NCBI GenBank assembly: GCA_030789695.1
Contig: CM061135.1
Location: forward strand, 111,360,301 to 111,424,300
Direction of reading: 5' to 3'
Length of the DNA stretch: 64,000 bases
From: Scilla litardierei
Lineage: Eukaryota; Streptophyta; Magnoliopsida; Asparagales; Asparagaceae
The position numbers were made by a program, and so were the translations under genes. The notes under the pieces are model-generated. The model ran no database searches, had not been told where the DNA came from, and saw only the letters and a list, made by a program, of their open reading frames with translations. This document shows, piece after piece, positions 44,896 to 53,377 of the stretch. How positions within the stretch are numbered: the first letter of the stretch is position 1; the number at the start of each line of letters is the position of its first letter.

Positions 44896-46122
44896 TCAAT
44901 CGGATTCGCTGGTACTAGAATGGTAGGGGGAGGGAGAGGAGGGTGGGGAATAGCGAATGAAAGAATCCTCAGAGGAAAAGGAGGGCGTGCCTATGGGGGA
45001 AGGAGGGGCGACAGGCTGGAGCACGGGTGGATCGATGTGCACCGGGGGGCTGTGGTGGAGAAAGATCGTACCAGGTGGGCCGACAGTTGGGTGCCAATCG
45101 GGAGGATCCAAGGGTGGTAGATGCACTAATGGAGAATACCAAGGATCGGGGTAAAACTCCCAAGGCAGATGAGATGGGGGGTAGGGTAGCCGCAAAGGGG
45201 CTAAAGGTGGCAGGATCGCGAAAGGTGCGCAGGCGGGGCCATAGAGGTAGACAGCATGGTCTTCACCGAAGGGAGTGAGCATATTGATATCGATCAAGTA
45301 ATCGCGATCAATACGGCTACGTCCAGGCAAAATAGGGAGGTCGGGTGGCACCCTCAAAACACAGCTGACAATAAGAGTGATCATCCCACCACAACAGATG
45401 GATCCAGAATTGGCGCGGCTAACAGCAAAAATTTCGTGGATGATCCAATGAGCGGCGTTTATGGGCATAGGGATGTGCCCAAGGATACTGTCATCGGACA
45501 TGGCATAGAAAAAGAAGAGCTCATCCCTAGATACAGTGGACACATCCACGCGGGCGAAAACAGTGTTGGCGAGGATGAAATGGGCGAGGCGGTAACACGA
45601 GTGAATAATGTAGGAGGCAAGAGCCTCGGGTGGAAAGGTGGTGTACCGGGTAAATCGTTGCCAAACACCATCATCCCGAAATTGAGAGTAGACGTCAGTT
45701 CGATCGTGGGTGGAATGTTCAGTATTAAGATCGGGGTGACGGAGATTGAGAATATTGTTCAACTCGATGAAACCCAGAGAAAAATCGTAGTTGAAAGCGC
45801 GGAAGGAGAAACCCTCATCAAACACCTCGAGGGAACTGAGGAATTCAAGCGTGAGATTTCTGTGTGTGTGAGCATGGATGTAAGAGAGGGTATGGCACCC
45901 GATACATTTGAAAATTCTGGCGACGCCGTTCGAAAGCCCTAGAGCTTCAAGTGTGGGGCGATCGGCGAAGAGTGTAGGTCTCATCGGGCGATGAAGTAGT
46001 GCTCGTAAACGGTCAGACTGTTCTTCCGTAGAAGGGTTTATGCCAAGGAAAGAGGAGGAAAAGGGGCCGTAGAGCAGATCACGACGCGAAGATGATGCAA
46101 TCTCTTTCCCTTTCTTAGACAT
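44896..46122 (-). CDS. G2 post-pol ORF (Athila ORF-1-like; position of env-like gene)
   Basis: An intact 408-residue frame starting at MSKKGKEIASSSRR. The frame can be extended to 46203, but the basic start at 46122 resembles that of G1. Around residues 50-75, LFADRPTLEALGLSNGVARI is the conserved block of the family annotated as Athila ORF-1. A globular middle with THRNLTLEFLSSLEVF follows, and the last third is Pro/Ser-rich. I see no signal peptide or clear membrane segment, so nothing in the sequence supports an envelope role despite the position downstream of pol. It lies between a promoter-like block and the noncoding tail. Function is unknown. The broken G1 ORF is a diverged relative. 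Confidence 0.8.
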   Translation of the reverse strand: MSKKGKEIASSSRRDLLYGPFSSSFLGINPSTEEQSDRLRALLHRPMRPTLFADRPTLEALGLSNGVARIFKCIGCHTLSYIHAHTHRNLTLEFLSSLEVFDEGFSFRAFNYDFSLGFIELNNILNLRHPDLNTEHSTHDRTDVYSQFRDDGVWQRFTRYTTFPPEALASYIIHSCYRLAHFILANTVFARVDVSTVSRDELFFFYAMSDDSILGHIPMPINAAHWIIHEIFAVSRANSGSICCGGMITLIVSCVLRVPPDLPILPGRSRIDRDYLIDINMLTPFGEDHAVYLYGPACAPFAILPPLAPLRLPYPPSHLPWEFYPDPWYSPLVHLPPLDPPDWHPTVGPPGTIFLHHSPPVHIDPPVLQPVAPPSPIGTPSFSSEDSFIRYSPPSSPSPYHSSTSESD

Positions 46123-46559
46123 GGTGACTATGTGGGTGGTGAAAAGGAAAGTGGGGGCGTGCCTATGATGAATATAAAGCAAGTGAAGCAGGTACAACAC
46201 CAATTCAGGATATTACAGATAAAGTAAGAGATGTGTAGAGTGGAAAAGTGTTACCCATCAATGTAGCAAGATCAAGCTCCCGGGGGACTCGCGTAGTAGG
46301 AGGAAGCAATTTGGGAAGCCGCCGCTCGCTGATCCGACAAGAAACAGGTTTTCGAAAATTTTGGGGGCTAGGGTTAGGGTTTGGGTGTTTTGATGATGGA
46401 ATGTCGACGATGGCAAGGTGGAAAGGGTGGGGAAGTATGGGAGTGAGTGGTGATGAGGGTTTAGGGGCAGTATGTTGGGTGGAGGAGGTCGGTTCGACAG
46501 TTGGAGGGTGTGTAACCACGTAAAGGGGATTTTCGGGGGTCGGGTGGCGGTCATCGTGC
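46123..46559 (-). other. Leader between the internal TATA box and the G2 post-pol ORF
   Basis: About 440 bp. One minus-strand frame of 104 codons (46519-46205) is open, proline-rich and unrecognised. It ends just before the main ORF frame begins. On the minus strand ATGGGTAACAC near 46257 resembles a splice donor. It may be leader or intron sequence; nothing settles which. Confidence 0.35.
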
Positions 46560-47022
46560 GGTAGGGGTATTTATAGGGGCGAAACTGAACCGATCGGGTG
46601 AGTTCTCACCCGATCGGGTAGGCAAATTTCGAAAGTTTCCTGTCGGCCAACAGCTACAGGTGAACCGACCGGGTGAATAGTCACCCGATCGGTTGACCGT
46701 TTCCCAAATCTTTCCCGAGAACATGTGATATTTCACCCGGCCACTCACCCGATCGCGATGTTACTCACCCGATCGGTTGATGCGATCTCCAAATTTCCCG
46801 AAAGTTCAGCACTACCCACACGGCCAGCGACCCGGCCTCGGCTATTGTCACCCGGTCGGTTGATGAACTCTGAAATTTTTTTTTTCGAGAGTTCCCCCAG
46901 GTCACCCGGTCTGCTCACCCGATCTCATCATTCTCCACCCCGGTCGGTTCATTTGGTGACAGACACGGCCGTATGCTGGTACATCCCAACCGATCGGGTG
47001 AGAACTCACCCGATCGGTTGAG
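46560..47022 (-). promoter_or_regulatory. G2 internal promoter-like block, copy of the LTR U3 motif array
   Basis: The minus-strand TATAAATA (46575-46568, context CCCTATAAATACCCC) is preceded, again after about 11 bp, by TGAACCGATCGGGTGAG (46586-46602). About a dozen more copies of TCACCCGATCGGTTGA or its complement run to 47022. The motif, density, spacing to the TATA box and orientation match the G2 LTR promoter, while the sequence between the motifs differs. It ends 450 bp before the post-pol ORF, consistent with separate transcription of that ORF (inference). Confidence 0.6.
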
Positions 47023-47216
47023 GCCTTGTTTTCTGCAAAACCCAAAAATCGCCTAAGTTCCTTCACGGAAGTTGTTTCGGCTGGATTTATTTATAAAAAT
47101 AGAGAAAAATAAAGTAGAAAAAAATCCTAAAAAGCGAAGAAAAAGTTTAGAACATGGGTTGCCTCCCATGAAGCGCTTTTGTTTAACGTCGTTTAGCTCG
47201 ACGCCTCTAGCGGTGG
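47023..47216 (-). other. Spacer after pol with a CATGGG...CCCATG hairpin
   Basis: 47153-47170 is CATGGG-TTGCCT-CCCATG, an 18-bp hairpin in the stretch GGGTTGCCTCCCATGAAGCG. I recall this sequence as common just downstream of pol in plant Athila-like elements. The rest is AT-rich and noncoding. Confidence 0.45.
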
Positions 47217-50126
47217 TCAATTAGGATCCGGAGGGTTAGAGGAAGAGTTGTCGCTCGTTGGGGATCCGACCGGAGAGAATTCTGGTTCTCCAACTGCATA
47301 GTGTTTCAGACGCTGTCCGTTGACTTTAAACGGCTCATCCCTTCCCATTATCTCAATAGCCCCATGCGGGAAAACCTTGGTGACGCGGAACGGTCCCGAC
47401 CACCTTGACTTGAGTTTTCCAGGAAAGAGCTTCAGCTTTGAGTTGAATAGGAGAACTAAGTCCCCTTCTTTGAATTCCCTCTTCAAGATTTGCTTATCGT
47501 GCCACCGCTTCAGCTTCTCCTTGTAGATCTTGGCGTTCTCATAGGCATTGAGCCGGATTTCGTCGAGCTCGTTGAGTTGTAACTGCCGGTGCCCTCCTAC
47601 CTCCTTGGCGTCGAAGTTCAGATTCTTAATTGCCCAAAATGCCTTATGCTCCAATTCCACAGGAAGATGGCAAGCTTTCCCATAGACAAGCCGGTAGGGA
47701 GTTGTGCCGATAGGAGTTTTAAATGCCTTCCTGTAGGCCCAAAGCGCGTCAGGAAGCTTTGATGACCAGTCCTTTCTAGAATTGGCCACCGTCTTTTCTA
47801 GTATGCTTTTAATCTCCCGGTTAGAGACTTCCGCCTGACCGCTGGTCTGCGGGTGGTAGGCACGCCCCACCCGGTGTTGTACCCCGTATTTTTTTAAGAG
47901 GGCCTTGAATTTCTTCTCTATAAAGTGGCTCCCTCCGTCACTGATCAGGACACGAGGTACACCGAACCGCGGGAAGATGTTGCTTCTGAAGAACTTGGCC
48001 ACCACTCTGGAATCATTGGTTGGACTGGCCATCGCTTCAACCCATTTCGACACGTAGTCCACAGCCACCAAGATATACTGGTTCCCCGAGGAGGAAGGGA
48101 ACGGTCCCATGAAGTCCACTCCCCATACATCGAAGATTTCTACCTCCAGGATGTAGTGTTGAGGCATCTCATTCCTTTTGGAGATATTCCCAGCTCTTTT
48201 GCATTTATCGCAGGCTTGGATATAAACATGTGTGTCCTTGAAGAGTGTAGGCCAGTAGAATCCGCTTTGGAGAATTTTTGCGGTGGTCTTGTAGGTGCTC
48301 GCGTGCCCTCCACATTGCTGCCCATGGCAGTGGGAAATGATGGAGGTCGCCTCAGTTTCAGGGATGCATCTTCGTATCACCCCATCATTGCAGGTTTTGT
48401 ATAGGTGGGGGTCATCCCAATAAAATTTGCGGACCTCATGGAAAAATTTCTTCTTCTGCTGAAAGCTCACATTGTGGGGGACGATGGCACAAGCCAGATA
48501 ATTTGCGATGTCGACGTACCAGGGGGTCCAGGAGGAAGAGACAGAGAAGAGATGCTCGTCAGGGAGTGAATCATCGATCGGCGTAGCATTTAAATCGAGA
48601 GTAGGCATCCTGGACAGGTGATCGGCAACAACATTCTCCGCCCCCTTCTTGTCTCTGATTTCCAGGTCGAATTCCTGGAGGAGGAGAATCCATCTAATGA
48701 GTCGTGGCTTAGCTTCTTTCTTGCTCAATAGGTATTTAAGAGCCGCGTGATCCGTGTGCACGATCACCTTGGCGCCAACGAGATATTTTCGGAACTTATC
48801 CATGGCGTAGATGACCGCGAGCAATTCTTTTTCCGTGGTAGTATAATTTCTTTGGGCGGCATCAAGGGTTTTGCTCGTATAATATATGACATGAAGATTT
48901 TTATCCTTCCTCTGCCCCAAGACGACACCAACCGCATAATCACTAGCGTCACACATCAGCTCAAAGGGTAGATTCCAGTTCGGTGGCTGTATTATGGGCG
49001 CGAAAATCAAAGCTTGCTTCAAAGTGCAGAAGGCCTCCATACACTCCTCGCTGAAGACGAAAGGCACGTCCTTCACGAGGAGTTGGGTCAGCGGCCTGGA
49101 AATCTTCGAGAAGTCTTTTATGAAGCGGCGATAGAATCCCGTGTGTCCTAAGAAACCACGGACTCCTCGAAGATTGAGTGGTGGTGGAAGCTTTTCAATC
49201 ACTTCAACTTTAGCCTTATCAACCTCGATTCCCCTCGAAGAGATAACGTGCCCCAGCACAACTCCCTCTTGGACCATGAAGTGGCACTTCTCCCAGTTTA
49301 GGACTAGTCCCTTTTTCTGACATCTCTCCAGGACCTTAGTTAGATTACTGAGGCACGAGTCAAACTTAGTTCCATAGACGGAGAAGTCGTCCATGAAAAC
49401 CTCCATGATGTCTTGGGAGTAGTCGGAGAAGATAGCGGACATGAGTCTTTGAAATGTAGCACGGGCATTACAAAGTCCGAACGACATTCTTCTATAGGCA
49501 TATGTCCCGAATGGGCAAGTGAAAGTCGTCTTCTCCTGGTCATCGTTATGAATAGGGATCTGAAGAAATCCTGAATACCCGTCCATGAAACAGAAATAAT
49601 TATGCTTCGCCAGTCTCTCGAGCATCTGGTCAATAAAGGGGAGAGGGTAATGATCCTTCCTCGTAGCTTTGTTCAGCTTTCTATAGTCAATGCACATCCT
49701 GTACCCCGTGACGGTCCTCGTTGGTATTAGCTCGTTCTTCTCGTTGCGAACCACCGTCATTCCTCCTTTCTTGGGTACGACGTGCACCGGGCTAACCCAG
49801 CGACTATCGGAGATAGGGTATATAATACCGGCATGTAGAAGCCTAACAATCTCCTTTTTTACAACTTCCATCATTATGGGATTTAGCCTCCGCTGTGGCT
49901 CAATCGAGGAGGCTTGCTCATCTTCAAGTAGAATTCTGTGTGAGCAGAGGCCTAAGCTAACCCCTTTTAAATCCTCAATTGCATATCCGAAAACTCCTTT
50001 AAACCTTTTTAAAACACCAAGAAGTTTGGTCATTTGGTCTTCGGGCAGTGAAGAGTTGACTATGACCGGAAGGGTCGAGCCAGCCCCCAAATATTCATAT
50101 TTTAGTCCCGGCGGTAATTCTTTCAT
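47217..50126 (-). CDS. pol: G2 pol: reverse transcriptase, RNase H, integrase
   Basis: A 969-residue open frame. The RT spans about residues 85-300, with the first catalytic Asp in CFMDGYSG (D182) and the active-site box FMDD (244-247). RNase H follows, with D393, a Glu in TTEKELLAV (about 434), D459 and D502. Integrase has an HHCC zinc site (H601, H608, C639, C642) and the catalytic triad D671, D730, E766 with 35 residues between the last two. A C-terminal chromodomain is not seen, as expected for Athila-type elements. The same frame continues upstream to 50402 through one in-frame TAA (50136-50134). All catalytic residues are present, so the enzymes look complete, but protease is missing. 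RT-RNase H-integrase is the Ty3/gypsy order. Confidence 0.9.
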   Translation of the reverse strand: MKELPPGLKYEYLGAGSTLPVIVNSSLPEDQMTKLLGVLKRFKGVFGYAIEDLKGVSLGLCSHRILLEDEQASSIEPQRRLNPIMMEVVKKEIVRLLHAGIIYPISDSRWVSPVHVVPKKGGMTVVRNEKNELIPTRTVTGYRMCIDYRKLNKATRKDHYPLPFIDQMLERLAKHNYFCFMDGYSGFLQIPIHNDDQEKTTFTCPFGTYAYRRMSFGLCNARATFQRLMSAIFSDYSQDIMEVFMDDFSVYGTKFDSCLSNLTKVLERCQKKGLVLNWEKCHFMVQEGVVLGHVISSRGIEVDKAKVEVIEKLPPPLNLRGVRGFLGHTGFYRRFIKDFSKISRPLTQLLVKDVPFVFSEECMEAFCTLKQALIFAPIIQPPNWNLPFELMCDASDYAVGVVLGQRKDKNLHVIYYTSKTLDAAQRNYTTTEKELLAVIYAMDKFRKYLVGAKVIVHTDHAALKYLLSKKEAKPRLIRWILLLQEFDLEIRDKKGAENVVADHLSRMPTLDLNATPIDDSLPDEHLFSVSSSWTPWYVDIANYLACAIVPHNVSFQQKKKFFHEVRKFYWDDPHLYKTCNDGVIRRCIPETEATSIISHCHGQQCGGHASTYKTTAKILQSGFYWPTLFKDTHVYIQACDKCKRAGNISKRNEMPQHYILEVEIFDVWGVDFMGPFPSSSGNQYILVAVDYVSKWVEAMASPTNDSRVVAKFFRSNIFPRFGVPRVLISDGGSHFIEKKFKALLKKYGVQHRVGRAYHPQTSGQAEVSNREIKSILEKTVANSRKDWSSKLPDALWAYRKAFKTPIGTTPYRLVYGKACHLPVELEHKAFWAIKNLNFDAKEVGGHRQLQLNELDEIRLNAYENAKIYKEKLKRWHDKQILKREFKEGDLVLLFNSKLKLFPGKLKSRWSGPFRVTKVFPHGAIEIMGRDEPFKVNGQRLKHYAVGEPEFSPVGSPTSDNSSSNPPDPN

Positions 50127-51001
50127 CTCAACTTCTTAAGGCCCCGACGCATACTTCTCAAGCTGAGCATCCTCAAGGGAAAGGAGTTCTTCGTGGATTT
50201 CTCGGAAGCCAGCATCCAGAACCTCATCCTCGACCGTGGTTCCGCATGGCAAAGTTTTACACGGTATAGTGGGAACGATCGAGGAAGGCACTGGGTCTCT
50301 TTCAAGCTCATAATAATTGTCCGGGAAGAAGGCTTCTAAGTGAAAACAGGTTTCAATTGTCGATGGTTCCCCACAACTGTTTCTAGCTTCCTCATTGTCC
50401 AAAGATTAGGGACGCTCAATAGAAGTCTGCAAGGGATAGATTGATTCCTATCCAGCGTAGCCTACAAACCCAGTCGGATGGTTTTCCTGACAAAACTCCG
50501 CGGACAACTCTTCTTCACTAAATTTGGGACCAAGGTTGTCGATATACGCCACTTCACCATGAGGAAAGAGAGTTGCCGTGGCAAGGTGCTCCTGTGTATC
50601 TCGATATCTCCTCTGACTTTCCACGGCGGCAGACAGGAGGGATAGTATATTCGAAGTATTCAGGGATTCCGCTAAGCTCTGCGCCAAACAGCGGATATGG
50701 TGAGAGTGATCCCAGATGTCTCCTGAAACTGCATGCAACATCCTCGCCGTGGGGCCAGGATCTTATACGAAAGGAGAGAGGGAGAACTGCACAAGTGGCA
50801 AACACGTCAAAAGTACGGGTTGCATAAACGGGAACCGAAAGTTGCGATGGAAGCACGACGATTAGTCAATTAGCACTATACAATTATTATCCACAGTATG
50901 TCCAAGTGAAATTGAAAAGTGTAGAGTGCGAAAATTATCGCTAGGTAGGGACAAGAGCTAGACACTAGGGTTCAAGAGATCCTAAAATAACAAGCATGTT
51001 G
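50127..51001 (-). pseudogene. G2 remnant upstream of pol (gag and protease absent)
   Basis: 50402-50136 is open in the pol frame and ends YASGP then TAA; pol begins four codons later. Further upstream, 50741-50448 and 50856-50554 are short frames of unclear identity. I find no capsid sequence, zinc knuckle or protease DTG/DSG. Most likely gag and protease were removed by an internal deletion that left both element ends intact. Confidence 0.55.
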
Positions 51002-51021
51002 CCTCACCGGCAATGGTGCCA
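51002..51021 (-). promoter_or_regulatory. G2 primer-binding site (tRNA-Asp type)
   Basis: TGGCACCATTGCCGGTGAGG on the minus strand, six bases after the 5' LTR. The usual Athila-group site is TGGCGCCGTTGCCGGGGA, complementary to the 3' end of tRNA-Asp. The three mismatches are all G to A or T changes. Confidence 0.8.
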
Positions 51022-51027
51022 TAAACT

Positions 51028-52616
51028 TGACGTGCCCCCAGTTTGCGAGCCGCAAATGGCCGGGGACCCGCGTGAGGGTTTAGATATTTGTAACCGCAAG
51101 CGCACGGTGTTGTAGTGTGGCTTGGGGGTCGAACACAGGGAGGCTAGGAGGTGCTTGTGTCAAGGAGGACCGAAATCACCCCGTGGGCGAGCTAGCCCGG
51201 ATCGGTTGATGGGTTGTCACGGTAAAGGAATGCAAGGTATGAACAATAAGAAAATAAACCCGGGACTTTGGTTTCCACTCCAACGAGCGACTCTCGCCGA
51301 TACGGCCTACGGGTAGGATGGCGATCGGAATTAGGGTCTAATGGTGAGACGTTGCCTCTGAAAGAGGTACCTGCATCCCATGGGCCCGATATTCCGGTCG
51401 GTGCCCAGGATGATACACAGGACATCCTGGGTTCGATCAGTGGGCACTCTCGTGTCCATTAACACTGATCGATTCTGGGAGCACTAAGCTCGCAACGATA
51501 ACTCCCAACGTCTCATCCCGCCGCTCCCGCGCGCTAGGATTCGGCGTCTACGCTAAGGGCGTAAGCTATGGCTAGGGAGTCAACCGCCAAGTTTATTCCC
51601 CTTGGCCCAACGGTCAAAGACGGTCTTTTTCCCGCCCGATGACAATAAAACACCCCATGTAACCGTTAGATTCCTAATCCCTATCGATTTCCTAACCCTT
51701 TGGATGCATCGGGAAGAGCCCCCGAAGGGGTTTCCGCCAAAATCCCAGATTTGGGATCTACTCACACATATTTACTAAAAAGCAATCTAAATGAAAATTA
51801 ACGGTAGAAAACATGATCCGACAATAAGAAAGCAATAGTAGTGAAGCAATTAAGATAATACTAAAGTTTAAGAAAGATCCGAAAACTTACAATAGAAAAG
51901 TAATTACAGCCGTCACAAATAGGAGAAAACAGTAATAACTAACAGCTCTCCGTTTCTGGAACCCTAGGGGTCCTATTTATAGGATCTCGTATCACCCGAT
52001 CGGTTGACAAGTCAACCGATCGGGTGATCCGTTACAAATAATAACCAGAAAACGGCGGAGTTTCACCCGGTCATATGAACCGGTCGGTTGAGTTCTTGGG
52101 GTGACCGGTTGGATCTTGGCGCCATCGAGTGAAGGGGTCGGTTGGGTGCCCGTGTCTCGGCTCCTCAGCATCAGCTACAGATGAACCGATCGGGTGAAGG
52201 TCACCCGATCGGTTGGAAATTGAGCTCCGAATTCCAGAGACTTTGAGCTTTTGACCCGGTCACTGAACCGATCGGGTGACTTCTCGGGGGCTCCAAGCTG
52301 CGTCCGGGTGGTGCATGCGTGCATCACCCGATCGGTTAGAGATGACCAACCGACCGGGTGAGGGGCTGAAAGATGTAATCTTCGTCGTTTGACCCCCTGG
52401 ATCACGCGTGACTCCTCCCGTTGCTCCGGGGACACATGATATCATCGTTTTGCGTCCCAAATGCCAGCAAACTCCTGCAAAATACGGAAAATACGGAAAA
52501 GTGAAAGAAAACAAGAAAATACAAGAAAACACGAGAAAACGAATAAAAGACGGCGGTAAATACGGAAAAACATGGAAGAAAACGCGCGTAAATATATGAA
52601 ATATAAACGCACGTCA
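51028..52616 (-). repeat. G2 5' LTR
   Basis: Near-identical to 41673-43263. The minus-strand TATA box is at 51981-51974. The palindrome array is at about 51990-52365 and keeps more perfect CCGATCGG cores than the 3' LTR. TAAAC at 52617-52621 is the right target duplication. Confidence 0.93.
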
Positions 52617-53350
52617 TAAACTCATATTCTTTGTGTGATCTAAACGATCTATTTAAATTCATTTAGCCACGTAACACACAATTGTTATATTTACTTTGGC
52701 TATAGAATTTTTGGTGTAATCCAATCTCCATAAATATTGTGGTGAATTGGAAACTTTGTTTTCTTTGTGGATTCCCCTTGGTTGTAAGGGACGTTGGAAA
52801 TCCTAGACAAGTCTAGGTGGTTGGAAATCCTGGTCAAGGCTAGGTCGTTTGAAAATCCTAACAAGTGAAGTTAGATAATTGTATTGCTAAGGCAATAATG
52901 GATTAAATCTCGTACTAGATTGGACGGGGACTGGACGTACCCATGTTGTGGGGAACCAGGATAAAAATCGATTGTCTCTGCGTTTGTCTTTTCTATGATT
53001 GTTTATCTTCGTTGTACAAGCATTTTATTTCATTTGCTAACATTTGTATCTTTGTAATTTTATCTTCATATTATTGCAAAGTTCATTTATTTATTTTCGC
53101 AGTGTAAAGATCTATTTGTGTGTAAAGATTATTCGTTTGTAATCTTAACTTGCTTGTAACTTATCTCTATAATCTTGTTAAGATTAACTTGTTGATTAAG
53201 AACCAAACGTAAATCACTCTACTTGATTGCTTAGGCAACATTAGAAGGATTTTATTTGTACTAATATTAACAAACGAAAAAAGTTTACTATTTGCACAAC
53301 ACTATTCAACCCACCCTTCTAGTGTAGTTTGCCATCCACAGGATCCAACA
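52617..53350 (+). repeat. C3 5' LTR, right piece
   Basis: Resumes directly after G2 and matches C2 downstream (TTTGTGTGATCTAAACGATC versus 36950). It ends GGATCCAACA two bases before the primer site (an earlier end at 53340 is possible). Confidence 0.8.
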
Positions 53351-53352
53351 CT

Positions 53353-53364
53353 TGGTATCAGAGC
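53353..53364 (+). promoter_or_regulatory. C3 primer-binding site (initiator tRNA-Met)
   Basis: TGGTATCAGAGC, a perfect match to the usual plant site, shows that the C3 LTR just upstream is a 5' LTR. Confidence 0.93.
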
Positions 53365-53377
53365 AAAGTCAAAGGCA

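Larger units (their letters stand above)
41673..52616 (-). mobile_element. G2: complete Athila-like Ty3/gypsy element, gag missing
   Basis: Near-identical LTRs (41673-43263 and 51028-52616) with TG...CA ends and a perfect 5-bp duplication TAAAC (41668-41672 and 52617-52621). On the minus strand: 5' LTR, tRNA-Asp-type primer site, a short remnant region, pol ORF (RT, RNase H, integrase), hairpin and promoter-like block, a second ORF, a noncoding tail with purine tracts, and the 3' LTR. Only 900 bp separate the primer site from pol, too little for gag and protease. LTR differences are few, so it is fairly recent, and it is younger than C3. Confidence 0.93.

Noticed and set aside
45256..45942. 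228-codon plus-strand frame
   Set aside because: A shadow of the post-pol ORF on the minus strand, which carries the recognisable family block.
42640..47022. Motif arrays read as a CRISPR-like or satellite repeat
   Set aside because: The copies are in both orientations with irregular spacing, in plant retrotransposon promoters. There are no regular spacers or cas genes.
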